Source: Alphaproteobacteria bacterium
Lineage (GTDB): Bacteria; Pseudomonadota; Alphaproteobacteria; ATCC43930; CGMCC-115725
Reading direction: 5' to 3'
DNA length: 7,289 bases
NCBI GenBank assembly: GCA_028866355.1
Contig: JAGWIH010000111.1
Location: 1-7,289, forward strand
In this document: positions 6,484 to 7,289 of the stretch, one piece after another
How positions within the stretch are numbered: the first letter of the stretch is position 1
Layout: each line of letters starts with the position of its first letter
Made by a program: the position numbers and the translations under genes
Notes under the pieces: model-generated
What the model saw: the letters and a program-made list of their open reading frames with translations, nothing else
Databases searched by the model: none
What the model was told of the DNA's origin: nothing

Positions 6484-7057
6484 ACTGCTGAGCCGCGTCC
6501 AGGGCCTGGCCGATGACCGCCCGCTCCGCGGGGCGGCTGGTCAGCCGCTCCACCAGCGCGCGCGTCACGTCCTCCGCCACCGGACGAAGGACGGCCAGGG
6601 CCGCGCGGCGAGTCTGCTCGATCTCACCCTTGGCACGATTCAGCTCGGCATCAAGGCGGGCTTTCAGCGCTTCCTCCTCGATCCGCACCTTATCCTTTGC
6701 TCCGGCCATCGCGTTGGCGATAGCGGCCTGGCCCTCGCTGTGGGCGTTGCGGATGGCTTGTTCCACTTCCGCAACGATCCGGGTCGCCTCGGTCCGGGCC
6801 TGTGTCGCGGCGCTGAGGTCGTCGTCGATGCGCCGTTTGCGGTTTTCGATCACGCCGCCGAGCTGCGGCAGCGCCCATCGCGCCATCAAGATGTACAGCA
6901 CGAGCATGATCACCGCCATCCAGAGCACCTGCGCGAGGGTGAGCGGATTGGCAAAATCCATCTGCGGCATCGCGCTTTCGGCCATGGCAACGCCTGAAAA
7001 CGCGGCCGACAATGCGACCGCGAGTCCGATTACCGTGGCGGATCGTGCGAAGCGCAT
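6482..7057 (-). CDS. atpG: ATP synthase Fo subunit b'
   Basis: A 191-residue b' subunit (also called AtpF2/AtpX), partner of b in the heterodimeric peripheral stalk of alphaproteobacterial and photosynthetic F1Fo ATP synthases. The core starts with MPQMDFANPLTLAQV, typical of b'. A membrane helix follows (about 41-62, ending in the characteristic RWALPQLGGVIENRKRRIDDDL segment), then a long charged helix (about 75-185). Residues 1-26 look like a signal peptide: basic MRFAR, a hydrophobic core and an AMA site before ESAMPQ. The start is uncertain. ATG 7057 retains this leader but lacks a clear ribosome binding site. ATG 6985 (residue 25) would remove it and has an AGG seven bases upstream. TTG 7090 directly follows the atpE stop. 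It lies between atpE and atpF in one operon. Identity sure, start moderate. Some annotations reserve the symbol atpG for the gamma subunit; this is not gamma. Confidence 0.9.
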   Translation of the reverse strand: MRFARSATVIGLAVALSAAFSGVAMAESAMPQMDFANPLTLAQVLWMAVIMLVLYILMARWALPQLGGVIENRKRRIDDDLSAATQARTEATRIVAEVEQAIRNAHSEGQAAIANAMAGAKDKVRIEEEALKARLDAELNRAKGEIEQTRRAALAVLRPVAEDVTRALVERLTSRPAERAVIGQALDAAQQ

Positions 7058-7090
7058 GGTCGTACGCCAGATGATCGGCAACGACGGCAA

Positions 7091-7289
7091 TCAGGCAAAC
7101 AGGATGATCAGTGCGATCACCAGGGCGTACAGCGCGACGGCTTCGGTCAGCGCGAACCCCAGCAGCACGTCGCGGAACACGCGATCGCGGACCGCCGGAT
7201 TGCGGCCGACGGCGCTCACGAAGGAGCCGAAGAGATTACCGATGCCGACGCCGGCGCCGGCGACGCCGATCGTGGCAAGGCCGGCACCG
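7091..7289 (-). CDS. atpE: ATP synthase Fo subunit c, N-terminus cut by the window edge
   Basis: The C-terminal 65 residues of subunit c, the proteolipid of the rotating ring in the inner membrane. Helix 1 shows the glycine-rich packing pattern GVAGAGVGIGN, the polar loop carries the conserved RNP (visible residues 29-31), and helix 2 contains the proton-carrying glutamate in LLGFALTEAVALY (visible E49, codon 7142-7144). The protein ends IALIILFA with TGA at 7091-7093. Only about ten N-terminal residues and the start lie beyond the right edge. The GFALTEA context is typical of proton-driven alphaproteobacterial enzymes, and I see no sodium-binding pattern. It is the upstream member of the visible cluster, with 33 bases to the favoured atpG start. 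Subunit a (atpB) would be expected just outside the window. Confidence 0.97.
   Translation of the reverse strand, partial: GAGLATIGVAGAGVGIGNLFGSFVSAVGRNPAVRDRVFRDVLLGFALTEAVALYALVIALIILFA

Noticed and set aside
5965..6997. Open frames on the plus strand across atpF and atpG
   Set aside because: They mirror the coiled-coil genes on the minus strand and show no family motif or ribosome binding site.
1..7289. Search for mobile elements, CRISPR repeats, tRNA or rRNA genes, toxin-antitoxin or defence genes
   Set aside because: Nothing with spaced direct repeats, terminal inverted repeats, transposase or integrase motifs, or tRNA-like folds was seen. Nearly all bases are accounted for by eight recognisable genes.

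Overview
The window is GC-rich and densely coding, and looks like ordinary chromosome from an alphaproteobacterium. The strongest taxonomic clue is the right end. There an F1Fo ATP synthase Fo cluster runs on the minus strand in the order atpE (c), atpG (b'), atpF (b), with two different b-type subunits and no F1 genes following. Separate Fo and F1 clusters with b plus b' are typical of Alphaproteobacteria. I cannot place it at genus level from sequence alone.

Layout, left to right: (1) 2-2194 (+), the 3' part of a fused hydantoinase A/B, 5-oxoprolinase-type gene that enters from the left edge; (2) 2191-3138 (-), a ten-helix DMT/EamA transporter; (3) 3223-4377 (+), an FAD-dependent oxidoreductase of the L-2-hydroxyglutarate oxidase-like group; (4) 4322-4783 (-), a small exported PCu(A)C-fold protein that lacks the usual copper ligands; (5) 4815-5945 (+), alanine dehydrogenase with all key residues; (6) 5947-7289 (-), atpF, atpG and the 3' part of atpE. 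No stretch longer than 84 bases is non-coding. I see no tRNA, rRNA, insertion sequence, CRISPR array or prophage sign.

The strands alternate strictly (+, -, +, -, +, - operon). This gives two very short divergent control regions (84 and 31 bases) and three tail-to-tail junctions with no room for a conventional terminator: a 4-base stop-codon overlap, a 56-base overlap and a 1-base gap. Functionally the left five genes are loosely linked. 5-oxoprolinase would give glutamate, the oxidoreductase probably acts on a 2-hydroxy acid or similar substrate, and alanine dehydrogenase links alanine to pyruvate and ammonia. The transporter may move amino acids or other metabolites. No shared operon supports a single pathway, so that link is only suggestive. 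The ATP synthase genes are an independent housekeeping operon. I found no convincing novel multi-gene system; the most interesting points are the ligand-less PCu(A)C protein, the divergent active-site motifs of the oxidoreductase, the packed convergent junctions and the apparent signal peptide on b'.
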